Positions 18,332 to 27,111 of a stretch of DNA of 64,000 nucleotides are shown here, one piece after another; positions within the stretch are counted from its first letter, which is position 1, and each line of letters begins with the position of its first letter. Under the pieces are notes generated by a model. The model had not been told where the DNA came from and made no database searches. It saw nothing but the letters and a program-made list of their open reading frames with translations. Position numbers and translations under genes: made by a program. The DNA is taken from positions 184,786-248,785 of the forward strand of contig CAJTCV010000004.1 in NCBI GenBank assembly GCA_910574805.1, written 5' to 3'. This stretch comes from Lachnospiraceae bacterium. GTDB lineage: Bacteria; Bacillota; Clostridia; Lachnospirales; Lachnospiraceae.

Positions 18332-20359
18332 ATGATTATACCTTTAAGTGTGAAAAATCAAAGTATAGAGACATCAGGAATTACGAGTGATTATAAAGAG
18401 GCATTATGTGAATTTATCTGGAATGGTCTGGAAGCAAATGCTACGGAGATAGATATGAACTATCGCAGCAATACCGCATTTGGAATTGGCGAGTTGTCTA
18501 TTGAGGATAATGGAGATGGGATTAATTATGAAGAACTGAAAGATACTTTTGGCGCTTTTTTGACATCCAGGAAAAATCTTATATCATTAAAAATGAAATC
18601 AAAAGCGAATAAAGGAAAAGGAAGATTTTCTTTTAGTTCTTTTTCAAATATTGCAAAATGGACTACAGCATATAAGTGTGGTACAACACTGAAAAAATAT
18701 GAAATTGTATTGAGAGATGATAAAAAAGAAATCATTGATTGTACAGATCCTGTGATTGTGAGGACAGGAAAAACGGGTACGAAGGTAGAATTCTACAATA
18801 TACATACACTTACAGTAGAAAATATGGATTTTGAAATATTAGAGCCAGTATTGTTGAAAGAGTTTTCCTGGTTTTTATATTTGTATAAAAATCGCGATAT
18901 TAAAATTTCTGTAAATGGGAGTCCTGTTGACTATAGTAAATATATTAATACAGATTTGAGCGAAAAAGTATACAAAGTAATCAATAATCATATTTTTGAA
19001 ATTAATTTAATTGTATGGCAGGAATCAATAAAAGAAAAATTTTGTTGTTATTTTTTTGACAGTAATAATTCTTTGAAATGTAGAGAAACCACTACTTTTA
19101 ATAGAAATACAATCTCTTTTAATCATAGTGTGATTATTAAATCATCGTTCTTTGATAATATAGATGATATAAAATCGCAGTTGGAAAGTGTACAAATTAG
19201 TCTGTTTTATTCGGAAGAAGATAAAAAAACTTATAAAATACTACGGAGATATATTTCATCATTTATTGAGAAAAAAATGGGGATATATATGTCAAAAAGA
19301 GCCGAAGATGAAATTAAAAAAATGATGGACGAAAGAAAGACGTTTCCAATATTTTCAGATGATGTTTATGGGAAGATGAGAAAACAAAATTTAGTAAGAG
19401 TCACAAAAGAAATATATAAACTGGAACCTAAAATTTTCTATAAACTAAAACCTGTACAAGAAAAATCCTTACTTGGTTTTTTGAATCTGCTTTTAAACTC
19501 TGAAGAAAGAGAAAATGTTCTGTCTATTATAGAGCAGATAGTTGAATTATCTCCAAAACAAAGGGAAGATTTTTCTGATATACTAAAAAAGACACGATTG
19601 GAAAATATTATTGATTCAATTAAATTTATAGAAAACAGATATAAGGTCATTGAACTGTTGAAAACGATTGTGTATGATTTGTCTAAGTTTGCAAATGAGA
19701 GAGACCATATACAGAAGATAATTGAACAGCATTTCTGGCTTTTTGGAGAACAATATAATCTTGCCTGTGCGGATCAGAGGATGCAGAAAGCTTTGGAAAA
19801 GTATACCAATATTCTCTATGGAGAAAATAATATTAATGCTGTATTGCGTCCGGATGCGGAACAGGATCGAAGAATGGATATATTTATGTGTCATTCACGT
19901 GAGGTGGAAACGCCTTATGAAACTTCATTGGAAGAAAATATCATTGTTGAATTAAAAGCACCAAAAGTTCTTTTGTCTAAAAAGATTTTGAGGCAGATTG
20001 AAGATTATATGGATTTTATAAGAAGACAACCGGATTTTAACAGTGCATTTCGCAGGTGGAAATTTATTGCTGTATGTAAAGAAGTAGATCAAGATGTGAA
20101 AAGTCGTTATGATTTTTGTAAGGATAAAGGCAAAACAGGTTTGGTAATACAGGTTGAAAATTATGAAGTGTATGCATATACCTGGGATGATGTGTTTAAA
20201 CGTTTTGAACTTCAGCATGCAGCGTTGTTAAAGCGTTTGAATTATGACAGAGAATATCTTGCGAAAGGACTTTTAGAGGAGGCAAAGGATCATGAGGGAA
20301 GAGAGAAAGTAGATAAAATGACAAAGATTGCGATGATAGCAGGAAGTGAAGCAAATTAA
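18332..20359 (+). CDS. GHKL (Hsp90-like) ATPase fused to a Shedu-like PD-(D/E)xK nuclease domain
   Basis: A 675-residue soluble protein 14 bases downstream of hsdS. The first 200 residues have Bergerat-fold ATPase motifs: EFIWNGLEANATEID (27-41), DNGDGI (59-64), GKGRFSFSSF (95-104) and TGTKVEF. A long helical middle follows. The C-terminal domain shows IIEQHFWLFGEQY (463-475), Asp516 in RRMDIF, and ENIIVELKAPK with Glu540 and Lys542, the layout of DUF4263/Shedu nucleases. It is AT-rich like hsdS. It is probably an accessory or independent anti-phage nuclease gated by ATP; the fusion is seen, the function is inferred. Confidence 0.8.
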   Translation: MIIPLSVKNQSIETSGITSDYKEALCEFIWNGLEANATEIDMNYRSNTAFGIGELSIEDNGDGINYEELKDTFGAFLTSRKNLISLKMKSKANKGKGRFSFSSFSNIAKWTTAYKCGTTLKKYEIVLRDDKKEIIDCTDPVIVRTGKTGTKVEFYNIHTLTVENMDFEILEPVLLKEFSWFLYLYKNRDIKISVNGSPVDYSKYINTDLSEKVYKVINNHIFEINLIVWQESIKEKFCCYFFDSNNSLKCRETTTFNRNTISFNHSVIIKSSFFDNIDDIKSQLESVQISLFYSEEDKKTYKILRRYISSFIEKKMGIYMSKRAEDEIKKMMDERKTFPIFSDDVYGKMRKQNLVRVTKEIYKLEPKIFYKLKPVQEKSLLGFLNLLLNSEERENVLSIIEQIVELSPKQREDFSDILKKTRLENIIDSIKFIENRYKVIELLKTIVYDLSKFANERDHIQKIIEQHFWLFGEQYNLACADQRMQKALEKYTNILYGENNINAVLRPDAEQDRRMDIFMCHSREVETPYETSLEENIIVELKAPKVLLSKKILRQIEDYMDFIRRQPDFNSAFRRWKFIAVCKEVDQDVKSRYDFCKDKGKTGLVIQVENYEVYAYTWDDVFKRFELQHAALLKRLNYDREYLAKGLLEEAKDHEGREKVDKMTKIAMIAGSEAN

Positions 20360-20386
20360 GTAAAAAATTTCAGGAGGAACATACAT

Positions 20387-20749
20387 ATGAAGGACATGAT
20401 TGCATACTGCGGGCTGGACTGTGAAAAATGCGATGCCTATCTTGCGACAATCAACAATGATCAGACGCTGCGTGAGAAAACTGCGAAACTGTGGGCTGAG
20501 TTAAATAACGCGCCCATTCTGCCCGAGCATATCAATTGTGAGGGCTGCCGTGTTGACGGAATGAAGACCATATACTGCGACAGCCTTTGCGCGGTTCGCC
20601 GGTGTGCGGTCCAAAAAGGTGTGACAACGTGCGGAGACTGTCAGGGGTTTGAAACCTGCCAGGTGGTTGGAATGATTCTGGCAGATGCGCCTGACGCCCT
20701 GAGTAATCTGCGTCTGGCCTCGGAAGAGACAGGATATGAGCAGCAGTAA
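20387..20749 (+). CDS. DUF3795 cysteine-rich protein
   Basis: A 120-residue protein with 12 cysteines, starting YCGLDCEKCDAY and including INCEGCRVDG, CDSLCAVRRCAV and TCGDCQGFETC. This is the DUF3795 signature, thought to bind zinc or another metal; no function is established. A clear AGGAGG precedes the ATG. It is a common stand-alone gene in Clostridia and its link to the defence genes around it may be incidental. Confidence 0.88.
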   Translation: MKDMIAYCGLDCEKCDAYLATINNDQTLREKTAKLWAELNNAPILPEHINCEGCRVDGMKTIYCDSLCAVRRCAVQKGVTTCGDCQGFETCQVVGMILADAPDALSNLRLASEETGYEQQ

Positions 20750-20803
20750 AACCGTCTGTGCTTTCGGTGAAACATAAAACAGCATTGAAAAAGGATTTTA
20801 TTT

Positions 20804-21577
20804 ATGGAAGAAACAAAGACTGTATTTTTATCTGATAAAAGAAAAGTTGTTTTAGAAGACGATGATGATCTCATTCTGTCTCTCGTTTTTGATGATAAAG
20901 CAGAGAGCAGATTCGAGATTCCCTATCCTTCCGGCGGTTATGGCGGAGGATGGCTTAAGCTTTCTCCATCTGAGAACTATGTGGTCTTTTCTTATTTTTC
21001 AGGTGAAAGTGAAGAAGGATTCTGTCTGTTTAAAGTTGAGGATCATCAGTTGGAGCTGGTATATGATTCTGGATATTTATATGGGGAGGAAGCCAATTAC
21101 AGCTTTGTAAATGATGAGAGAATTTTGATTCAAACCTTTCGCACCGGCTCATGGTATCAGGAGAATGCAGAAGCAGACGAAAATGGAGACCTGTACTATG
21201 AATTTGGGGAGCTGAATCTGTTTCATATCAAAACGCAGGAACTGAGCAGGCATACGATTCATGTTTATCCTTCTGATGACTGGGAAGAAGAGGTGACCGA
21301 TGTGGGTACATTTGCGTTTTCTGATCTGAACGGCAGTGAATTTTATGTCATTGTACCATGGGGGAAAGCAACGTTTTATGCGCCGCTGGAAAACGTTCTC
21401 GTTATCAGGCCGGAGAAAACTCCTGACTTAAAAAGGGTAAATGCAAATCCATATGGAACATTAACGGAACATGAAATATTAGATAAACTGGAAAAATCGC
21501 GCGAACACGCAGCACAGGGGATGTATAAAGATGCGACAGAAGTTTCCCGTAATCTAAGGACAAAATATGGATTATAA
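20804..21577 (+). CDS. propeller-like protein with a C-terminal antitoxin-type tail
   Basis: A 257-residue protein. Residues 1 to about 205 form short strand-rich repeats (SPSENYVVFSYFSGES, DERILIQTFRTGSWY) like a partial beta-propeller. The last 45 residues (TLTEHEILDKLEKSREHAAQ through NLRTKYGL) look like the toxin-binding tail of small antitoxins that precede RelE/ParE genes. The toxin gene overlaps its stop by 11 bases. Either a true fusion antitoxin or the product of a deletion that joined two genes. Confidence 0.65.
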   Translation: MEETKTVFLSDKRKVVLEDDDDLILSLVFDDKAESRFEIPYPSGGYGGGWLKLSPSENYVVFSYFSGESEEGFCLFKVEDHQLELVYDSGYLYGEEANYSFVNDERILIQTFRTGSWYQENAEADENGDLYYEFGELNLFHIKTQELSRHTIHVYPSDDWEEEVTDVGTFAFSDLNGSEFYVIVPWGKATFYAPLENVLVIRPEKTPDLKRVNANPYGTLTEHEILDKLEKSREHAAQGMYKDATEVSRNLRTKYGL

Positions 21578-21881
21578 AGTAATCATTACAGAAGATGCAG
21601 AAGGGGATCTGGAGCGTTTTATTAAATACCTGATTGTCGGGAAAAAGAGTATGCAGGCGGCAGAAAATGTGTTGAATGATTTTGATGCAACAATTGAAAT
21701 TTTAAAGCATGTGGCAGGAAGTCTAAAGCTGTGTGATAACCCAAGATTATACCGATTAGAATATCGTCGTATTAACTTTTTAAATCACAGATATTTTATG
21801 CTGTACCGCATCCTGGATGACGTTGTATTTGTGGACAATATTTTTCATGAGCTGCAGGATTATGAAAATAAGATGTGTTAG
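21567..21881 (+). CDS. ParE/RelE-family toxin
   Basis: A 104-residue protein with the RelE/ParE fold pattern: YKVIITEDAEGDLERFIKYL at the start, a central helix, then CDNPRLYRLEYRRINF, HRYFMLYRI and VVFVDNIFHELQDYENKM. RelE members cleave mRNA on the ribosome and ParE members poison gyrase; the residues visible do not settle which. The ATG lies inside the last codons of the antitoxin-tailed gene, the standard coupling for such pairs. Confidence 0.85.
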   Translation: MDYKVIITEDAEGDLERFIKYLIVGKKSMQAAENVLNDFDATIEILKHVAGSLKLCDNPRLYRLEYRRINFLNHRYFMLYRILDDVVFVDNIFHELQDYENKMC

Positions 21882-21954
21882 TCGCAGTGCAGAGAGACAG
21901 TCTTTGGCTGATCAGACAGCCAAAGGACGAAAAATCACGATAGGAGAAGCAGAT

Positions 21955-22512
21955 ATGCCGGTTTACGAGCCGAAGGAATATGAAAAAGTGATCAGACGGA
22001 TTCAGGAGAAGGTAAAAACACGTTCTGTCAAAATGGGCGAATGCCTTTCAGAAGAAACAATCGCGGCGTTTGAAGAATGCCATAAAATTAAACTGCCGCA
22101 GGCGTACCGCATGTTTTTAAAAGAGATTGGAAATGGCTGTGAACATATGTTTGAAGGCTGCCGCCTGAATGATCTGGAAAGCAGTCCGTGTCAGGAGTTG
22201 GCGTCCCCCTTTCTGCTTGACCGGTTTTGGATCTGGGAGGACGACGAAAGGGATGCCGATATCATTGAGACTGAAAGGGACCATAAAGTTTATCGGGGGA
22301 ATATGGAACTGATCAATCTGGGGTGCTGCATGAGTTATCGTCTGATCATCACCGGGAAATGCCGGGGCGAGGTCTGGAACTTTACGGATGTAGGCGTCCA
22401 GCCCTGCTGTGAGCGGCAGGATTTTTTTGGGTGGTTTGAGTTATGGCTGGATCATCAGGAGGAAACAGACTATTTCAAGGACTATGTATATGGGGAAACA
22501 GATCAGGAATAA
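21955..22512 (+). CDS. SMI1/KNR4 (SUKH) family protein
   Basis: A 185-residue protein. I chose the ATG at 21955, which has AGGAGAAGC upstream, over longer frames. The SUKH pattern is clear: LSEETIAAFEECHKIKLP, AYRMFLKEIGNGCE, a middle with FWIWEDDERD, then INLGCCMSYRLIITGKCRGE and a C-terminal FFGWFELWLD. SUKH proteins often act as immunity proteins against polymorphic toxins or contact-dependent nucleases. No cognate toxin is next to it. It is the last gene inside the 13-bp direct repeats. Confidence 0.85.
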   Translation: MPVYEPKEYEKVIRRIQEKVKTRSVKMGECLSEETIAAFEECHKIKLPQAYRMFLKEIGNGCEHMFEGCRLNDLESSPCQELASPFLLDRFWIWEDDERDADIIETERDHKVYRGNMELINLGCCMSYRLIITGKCRGEVWNFTDVGVQPCCERQDFFGWFELWLDHQEETDYFKDYVYGETDQE

Positions 22513-22547
22513 AGACTGGTTTTTCCTGACAGAACAGGTTCTGGAAC

Positions 22548-22560
22548 TGGACAAAAGCAG
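22548..22560 (+). repeat. right 13-bp direct repeat of the defence island
   Basis: TGGACAAAAGCAG, identical to bases 12213-12225. It lies 35 bases after the SUKH stop and just before the hipBA promoter region. Confidence 0.5.
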
Positions 22561-22587
22561 AGAAAATCAGTAAAATAGTAAAGGATC

Positions 22588-22634
22588 ATATATTATCTAA
22601 AAATGGATAAAATATTATAATATAGATAATATAT
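22588..22634. promoter_or_regulatory. HipB-type operator and promoter region of hipBA
   Basis: TATC-N8-GATA at 22594-22609 matches the outline of HipB operators (TATCC-N8-GGATA). A 12-bp inverted repeat, ATATATTATCTA (22588) and TAGATAATATAT (22623), encloses it. A TATAAT at 22616 can serve as -10 box. Negative autoregulation by HipB is likely. Confidence 0.6.
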
Positions 22635-22714
22635 TAGCTGCTTATCTGTGAAAAATATTTGAGAAGAGCAGGGAAGAAGTGACAGAGTCCCATTCAGAAG
22701 GGAGGCATGACCCG

Positions 22715-22993
22715 GTGGCTGGTTTTGTGTGGGAGACGGCGGAAGAAATTAATGGAGATCTTGCAAAACGTATACGGAATATCAGAAAGCGCAGGAAAAT
22801 CTCACAGGAAGAGCTGAGCCGCAGAAGCGGAGTCAGCTATGGTTCCATCAAAAGATTTGAGACATCCGGACAGATTTCTCTGCTGTCCCTGACGAAGATC
22901 GCCATGGCGCTGGACTGTGCAGAAGAGATCAAAGGACTGTTTACAGCAGTTCCCTATCAGACCCTTGAGGAGGTTATACGTGAGAATCGATAA
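22715..22993 (+). CDS. hipB: HipB-like XRE-family antitoxin/repressor
   Basis: A 92-residue protein from the GTG at 22715, which has GGAGG nine bases upstream; a GTG at 22679 would lengthen it. The helix-turn-helix is plain: LAKRIRNIRKRRKISQEELSRRSGVSYGSIKRFE. It should bind the hipBA operator upstream and neutralise the HipA kinase. The hipA start overlaps its last codons. Confidence 0.85.
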   Translation: MAGFVWETAEEINGDLAKRIRNIRKRRKISQEELSRRSGVSYGSIKRFETSGQISLLSLTKIAMALDCAEEIKGLFTAVPYQTLEEVIRENR

Positions 22994-24101
22994 AAAGCTT
23001 CAGGTGTTTTATAAAGAACAACTGGTTGGAACGCTTGTCATGACCAGAGAGCATAAAGCTGCATTTGCGTATGATGACGGCTGGCTGGAGGACGGATTTT
23101 CCATCAGCCCGTTTTCTCTTCCTTTGAAAAAGCAGGTATTTGTGCCGGTAAAAGATTATTTTCAGGGATTGTTTGGCTGTTTTGCAGACAGCCTTCCGGA
23201 TGCATGGGGAAATCTTCTGCTGGATCGTCTATTGAAGCGGAAAGGAATTGCAAAAGACGAACTGAGTGTTTTGAATCGTCTGGCAATTGTCGGAAGCTCC
23301 GGCATGGGTGCATTAACCTATCAGCCGGAATTATGGATGGGAACGGCTGCTGTGCCAGGCGATTTGGATGAACTGGAACAGGAATGTCAGAAGATACTTC
23401 ATGCACAATATTCGGAAAATCTGGACGTGCTGTATCAGTTGGGCGGAACCAGCGGCGGGGCCAGACCGAAAATCATGACAAGGATTGATGGAGAAGACTG
23501 GATCATAAAATTTCCGGCACATGTGGACAAAGAGACAACCGGGCGCATGGAGTACGAATATTCCCTGTGCGCAAAAGAATGCGGAATTCCCATGACAGAG
23601 ACGAAACTGTTTCCTTCAAAGCGGTGCGACGGATATTTTGGAACCAGAAGATTTGACAGAGGGCCGGAAGGGGAACGGATTCATGTGCTGACGGCGGCTG
23701 CGCTGCTGGAACTGGACTACCGCCAGCCAAGCCTGGATTATCACAGCCTGATGAAGCTGACAAAGATTTTGACAAGAGATCATCAGCAGGAGATGGAGAG
23801 CATGTTCCGAAGGATGTGCTTCAATGTATTCGCTCATAACAGGGATGATCATTCCAAGAATTTTTCCTGGATGTATGATGAGAAGACGGATACCTGGAGC
23901 TTAAGTCCTGCGTATGATCTTACTTACAGCTCAACCTGTTATGGAGAACATACCACGACCGTGGACGGCAATGGGAGAAATCCCGGGAGGAAAGAACTGC
24001 TGGCTGTTGGGGGCCAGGCAGGATTGAAACGGCAGGTCTGTGAGGAAATGATAGATGAAATCGAGAATAAAGTGCGGGGAATGCTGGGAGAATGGGTGTG
24101 A
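22980..24101 (+). CDS. hipA: HipA-like Ser/Thr kinase toxin
   Basis: A 373-residue protein from a GTG preceded by GAGGAGG. It has the N-terminal couple_hipA part (QVFYKEQLVGTLVMTREH), the glycine loop LGGTSGGARPK, and the catalytic core with FNVFAHNRDDHSKNFSWM and the LSPAYDLTYS metal-binding motif. HipA kinases phosphorylate aminoacyl-tRNA synthetases or similar targets and cause dormancy. Key residues look present, so it should be active. Confidence 0.92.
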   Translation: MRIDKKLQVFYKEQLVGTLVMTREHKAAFAYDDGWLEDGFSISPFSLPLKKQVFVPVKDYFQGLFGCFADSLPDAWGNLLLDRLLKRKGIAKDELSVLNRLAIVGSSGMGALTYQPELWMGTAAVPGDLDELEQECQKILHAQYSENLDVLYQLGGTSGGARPKIMTRIDGEDWIIKFPAHVDKETTGRMEYEYSLCAKECGIPMTETKLFPSKRCDGYFGTRRFDRGPEGERIHVLTAAALLELDYRQPSLDYHSLMKLTKILTRDHQQEMESMFRRMCFNVFAHNRDDHSKNFSWMYDEKTDTWSLSPAYDLTYSSTCYGEHTTTVDGNGRNPGRKELLAVGGQAGLKRQVCEEMIDEIENKVRGMLGEWV

Positions 24102-24114
24102 GAGGAGGCTGACC

Positions 24115-24831
24115 ATGCGCGCATATATCCACGCATTTCAGGGCAGGCCCTGGAATGAAGAATGCCAGGCGGCATATGACGGCTTTACCGGTCTTGGCAT
24201 AGAATGCGTTCTGTTTACAACAAATGAAGAACTTGATGGAAGAGCAGGGGAAGATATCGTTGTGGGCGGAATGCTTATCATGCATCACAGCTTTGCGGAA
24301 CAGGGGATACAGCTTCCCGATTACAACTATCCGGAAGAGCTTCGCAGTTATCTGGGAAGAAGGATCTGGAAGATCAGGCTGGGCGATCTTCTGCGGGAAA
24401 GGCTTCCCGTATTCATCAAGCCGGCGGAAGAAAAGGCGGCGAAAGGAATCATTGTAAACAGCAGGGAGGATCTCCGGGAATACAGTCATATGGATCCTTA
24501 TGCAGAAATACTCTGCAGTGAAGTGGTCCGTTTTCAGTCTGAGTGGAGATGCTTTGTCCGATACAGAGAGATATTGGGAATACAGCATTACAGCGGCGAT
24601 CCTCAGAAGATACCGGATCGGGAAATCATCCAGTGCGCAATACAGAAATATAAAAAGATGCCGGCTGGATGCTCGCTGGACTTTGGCGTTACAGATGATG
24701 GAAGGACTTTACTGATCGAGATGAATGATGGGTTTGCGATCGGGTGTTATGGTCTGGATCCTGTGCTGTACGCGGAAATGTTATATGCCAGGTGGTCGCA
24801 GCTCGTTGGGGTGAAGGACTGCTTTCTTTAA
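24115..24831 (+). CDS. ATP-grasp domain protein (R2K type)
   Basis: A 238-residue protein from the ATG at 24115, with GAGGAGG upstream and 13 bases after hipA. It matches the compact ATP-grasp family known as R2K: LPVFIKPAEEKAAKGIIV, then SEVVRFQSEWRCFVRY, CSLDFGVTDDGRTLLIEMNDG and a C-terminal YARWSQLVG. Such enzymes ligate or amidate a carboxylate substrate using ATP. The substrate is unknown. It may be co-transcribed with hipBA. Confidence 0.8.
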   Translation: MRAYIHAFQGRPWNEECQAAYDGFTGLGIECVLFTTNEELDGRAGEDIVVGGMLIMHHSFAEQGIQLPDYNYPEELRSYLGRRIWKIRLGDLLRERLPVFIKPAEEKAAKGIIVNSREDLREYSHMDPYAEILCSEVVRFQSEWRCFVRYREILGIQHYSGDPQKIPDREIIQCAIQKYKKMPAGCSLDFGVTDDGRTLLIEMNDGFAIGCYGLDPVLYAEMLYARWSQLVGVKDCFL

Positions 24832-24908
24832 ATATCCCCTTTCTGTATGGCCTGGCGACAGACGTCCATGGCGGTATCATCTGTTTGTTTCAAAAAGCCG
24901 TTTTCCTG

Positions 24909-26273
24909 TCATATGCGGCGGGAAGGCTCCATGGGGAGCAGTGCAGAGACGACAAAGAGATGATCCTGCAGATCCATATGCAGAGTGCCGTTATATTTAC
25001 GGAGCACGTCCTGCACGTTCAAAAGGCCGATCCCGTGTCCGTGGACGGGATGCTTTCCGGCGGACCGGACCGCGTCCATATGTTCCAGATCCGTGCAGTT
25101 TTTGATTTCCAGAAGAAAACATTTTTTTATTGGCCGCGCCTGGACGCGGATCCACCGGTCTTCCCCGGGAGAAAGCTTTCCGCAGGCTTCCAGCGCATTG
25201 TCCAGCAGATTGCCGAAGAGCACGCACAGGTCAAATTCGGGAATGCCGCATGCCGGAGGAATCTGTACGTCGCATTCCCACAGGATGCTGTTTTTTTCTG
25301 CCAGCTTTCGTTTCTGATACAGAAGGGCGTCTACGGCGCTGTTTCCGGTGGCTTCCGCGCCGGCTCCCGGATCTGCGCACTGCTCCATCTGTTTCAGATA
25401 GTCCGCGATTTTGGCCCATTCACTGCGTTCCACCAGACCTGACAGGGCGATGACGTGATTTTTCATGTCATGGCGCAGGCGTTCCGACTGGCGGTACTGC
25501 TGTTCCTGCATCCGGAAAGCGGCGATCTGTGCGTGATATTGGCTGCTTTTCTGCTGTTCCGTGCAGATCGTCTCCATTCCGAAAAGGTAGCAGCCCGCCG
25601 CGAACATGGACAGGGCGGTCAGGACGCACAGTTCCCCGTGGCTGAAAAGCTGGTCGTAATAGATGCCCAGGCCGGCGCTGCTTCTGACCAGAATGCCGTT
25701 GGAGGCGCTCCAGTTGGCGACGTCGATCACCGCCGTGATTCCAAGGAGCGGGGCGGACAGGACTGCGTGCCATTTCCTGCTTTTATCGAAAAACAGGACG
25801 TCAAGGTCCAGACGGATCCGAATCCGGCGAAGAACAAGAAGGACCATGGCCGTGCAGAGACAGAGGATCAGGACGGCTTCCGTCTGACCCAGAAGAGGCG
25901 CCTGGATATGCCATACCGTATGCAGGACAAAGAGCGCAAGGCAGGACAGAAAGGATTCGCAGAAATTTGCCGTCAGCGTTACGGCGGCGATCAGCACCGA
26001 AGCCGTCAGCAGTTTTTTCGCGGCATGCGACCGGAAAAAGAGAAAGACGGCTCCCAGAAAGAGGAGGTGCTTCAGCAGGACAGGAAGGATGTAGGGACTC
26101 TGAGCGGATGCGCAGGCCTTCCAGAGCAGATGAAGAGCGGCCTGACTGAAGAAAAGGCAGACCGGGAATGCCCATCGACGGTTCCAGCGGGGCTTAAGAT
26201 GCTCCCGGCAGAGCCGGTCGACGGCCCATACGGAGACCATGAGACAGGGCAGCAGGAAAAGAAGTTCTTTCAC
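24909..26273 (-). CDS. GHKL-type sensor histidine kinase
   Basis: A 454-residue protein. About 240 N-terminal residues contain seven or so membrane helices. A coiled-coil linker follows, then the H box RLRHDMKNHVIALSGLV near residue 280, N box GNLLDNALEACG near 370 and G box GHGIGLLNVQDV near 430. It is the AgrC-like partner of the LytTR regulator whose stop overlaps its start. A divergent or convergent target is not obvious, but an ABC transporter lies upstream on the same strand. Confidence 0.92.
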   Translation of the reverse strand: MKELLFLLPCLMVSVWAVDRLCREHLKPRWNRRWAFPVCLFFSQAALHLLWKACASAQSPYILPVLLKHLLFLGAVFLFFRSHAAKKLLTASVLIAAVTLTANFCESFLSCLALFVLHTVWHIQAPLLGQTEAVLILCLCTAMVLLVLRRIRIRLDLDVLFFDKSRKWHAVLSAPLLGITAVIDVANWSASNGILVRSSAGLGIYYDQLFSHGELCVLTALSMFAAGCYLFGMETICTEQQKSSQYHAQIAAFRMQEQQYRQSERLRHDMKNHVIALSGLVERSEWAKIADYLKQMEQCADPGAGAEATGNSAVDALLYQKRKLAEKNSILWECDVQIPPACGIPEFDLCVLFGNLLDNALEACGKLSPGEDRWIRVQARPIKKCFLLEIKNCTDLEHMDAVRSAGKHPVHGHGIGLLNVQDVLRKYNGTLHMDLQDHLFVVSALLPMEPSRRI

Positions 26274-26986
26274 AGGATCCCTCCGTTTTTTCTCATGCAG
26301 GCAAGCAGCTCCGCGCAGAAATCGTCATATCTTCTTTTGGCGATGGGAATCCGTTCCCCGTTGTCGAGAAGAAGCTCCTGACGGTTGTAGGAGTCCACAT
26401 AGTTCAGGTTTACAAGAAAGCTTTTGTGGCATCGGAAGAAACCTTTGCCCTGCAGCCGGTCCTCCAGGACGCGGATCTGCTCATAATAGGCAAAACGGTC
26501 TGCTGTCTCATGGACCTCGATCATGCGGCCGCGGATTTCAAAATACCGGATGTTGTCAAGGAAGACTTTTTTCTGCTGCCGTTCCCGCCGGATGACCAGA
26601 TATTCCCGGGGATGTTTTCTGGTCTTCTGGACGGCTCTCAGAAGGACTGCCGCCAGTTTCCGTTCGTCGATCGGCTTCAGGAGATAATGAAAGGCTTCCA
26701 CATCGTAAGCGTTCCATACATAATCCCGGCTGGAGGAGATGAAGATCAGGATCTGGTCGGATGCCTGCCGACGGAACCTCCGGGCAGTCTCCAGCCCGTC
26801 AAGCCCCTGCATCAGGATATCCAGAAAAAGAATGTCAAAATGTCCTGCTTCCTGAAGGAGCGCATTTCCGTTATAAAACTGCCGGATGGTACAGGAGAGG
26901 TTCCTTTGCTCCAGAATCTCCCGGATCTTATTGGAAAGCGTGCAGCACTGGAGCACTTCATCATCGCATACGGCGATGGACAGCAT
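26270..26986 (-). CDS. LytTR-family response regulator
   Basis: A 238-residue protein from the ATG at 26986 (MLSIAVCDDEV), chosen over a much longer open frame because the receiver domain begins exactly there. Phospho-Asp lies in ILFLDILMQG; Lys in HYLLKPID. The LytTR domain begins near residue 140 (IRYFEIRGRMIEVHE) and has FFRCHKSFLVNLNYV. It is coupled to the kinase by a 4-base overlap. Confidence 0.92.
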   Translation of the reverse strand: MLSIAVCDDEVLQCCTLSNKIREILEQRNLSCTIRQFYNGNALLQEAGHFDILFLDILMQGLDGLETARRFRRQASDQILIFISSSRDYVWNAYDVEAFHYLLKPIDERKLAAVLLRAVQKTRKHPREYLVIRRERQQKKVFLDNIRYFEIRGRMIEVHETADRFAYYEQIRVLEDRLQGKGFFRCHKSFLVNLNYVDSYNRQELLLDNGERIPIAKRRYDDFCAELLACMRKNGGIL

Positions 26987-27111
26987 AAGATTCACCTGCC
27001 TTTTCTGCAAAAACGTTTCTTTATTAATATGTCGGCAGAAATGGGGCAAAAGTTTCCTGATCTGATGTAAACGGGCGGATTTCTGCAGAAAACGGGATCG
27101 ATCCTGGTTCG

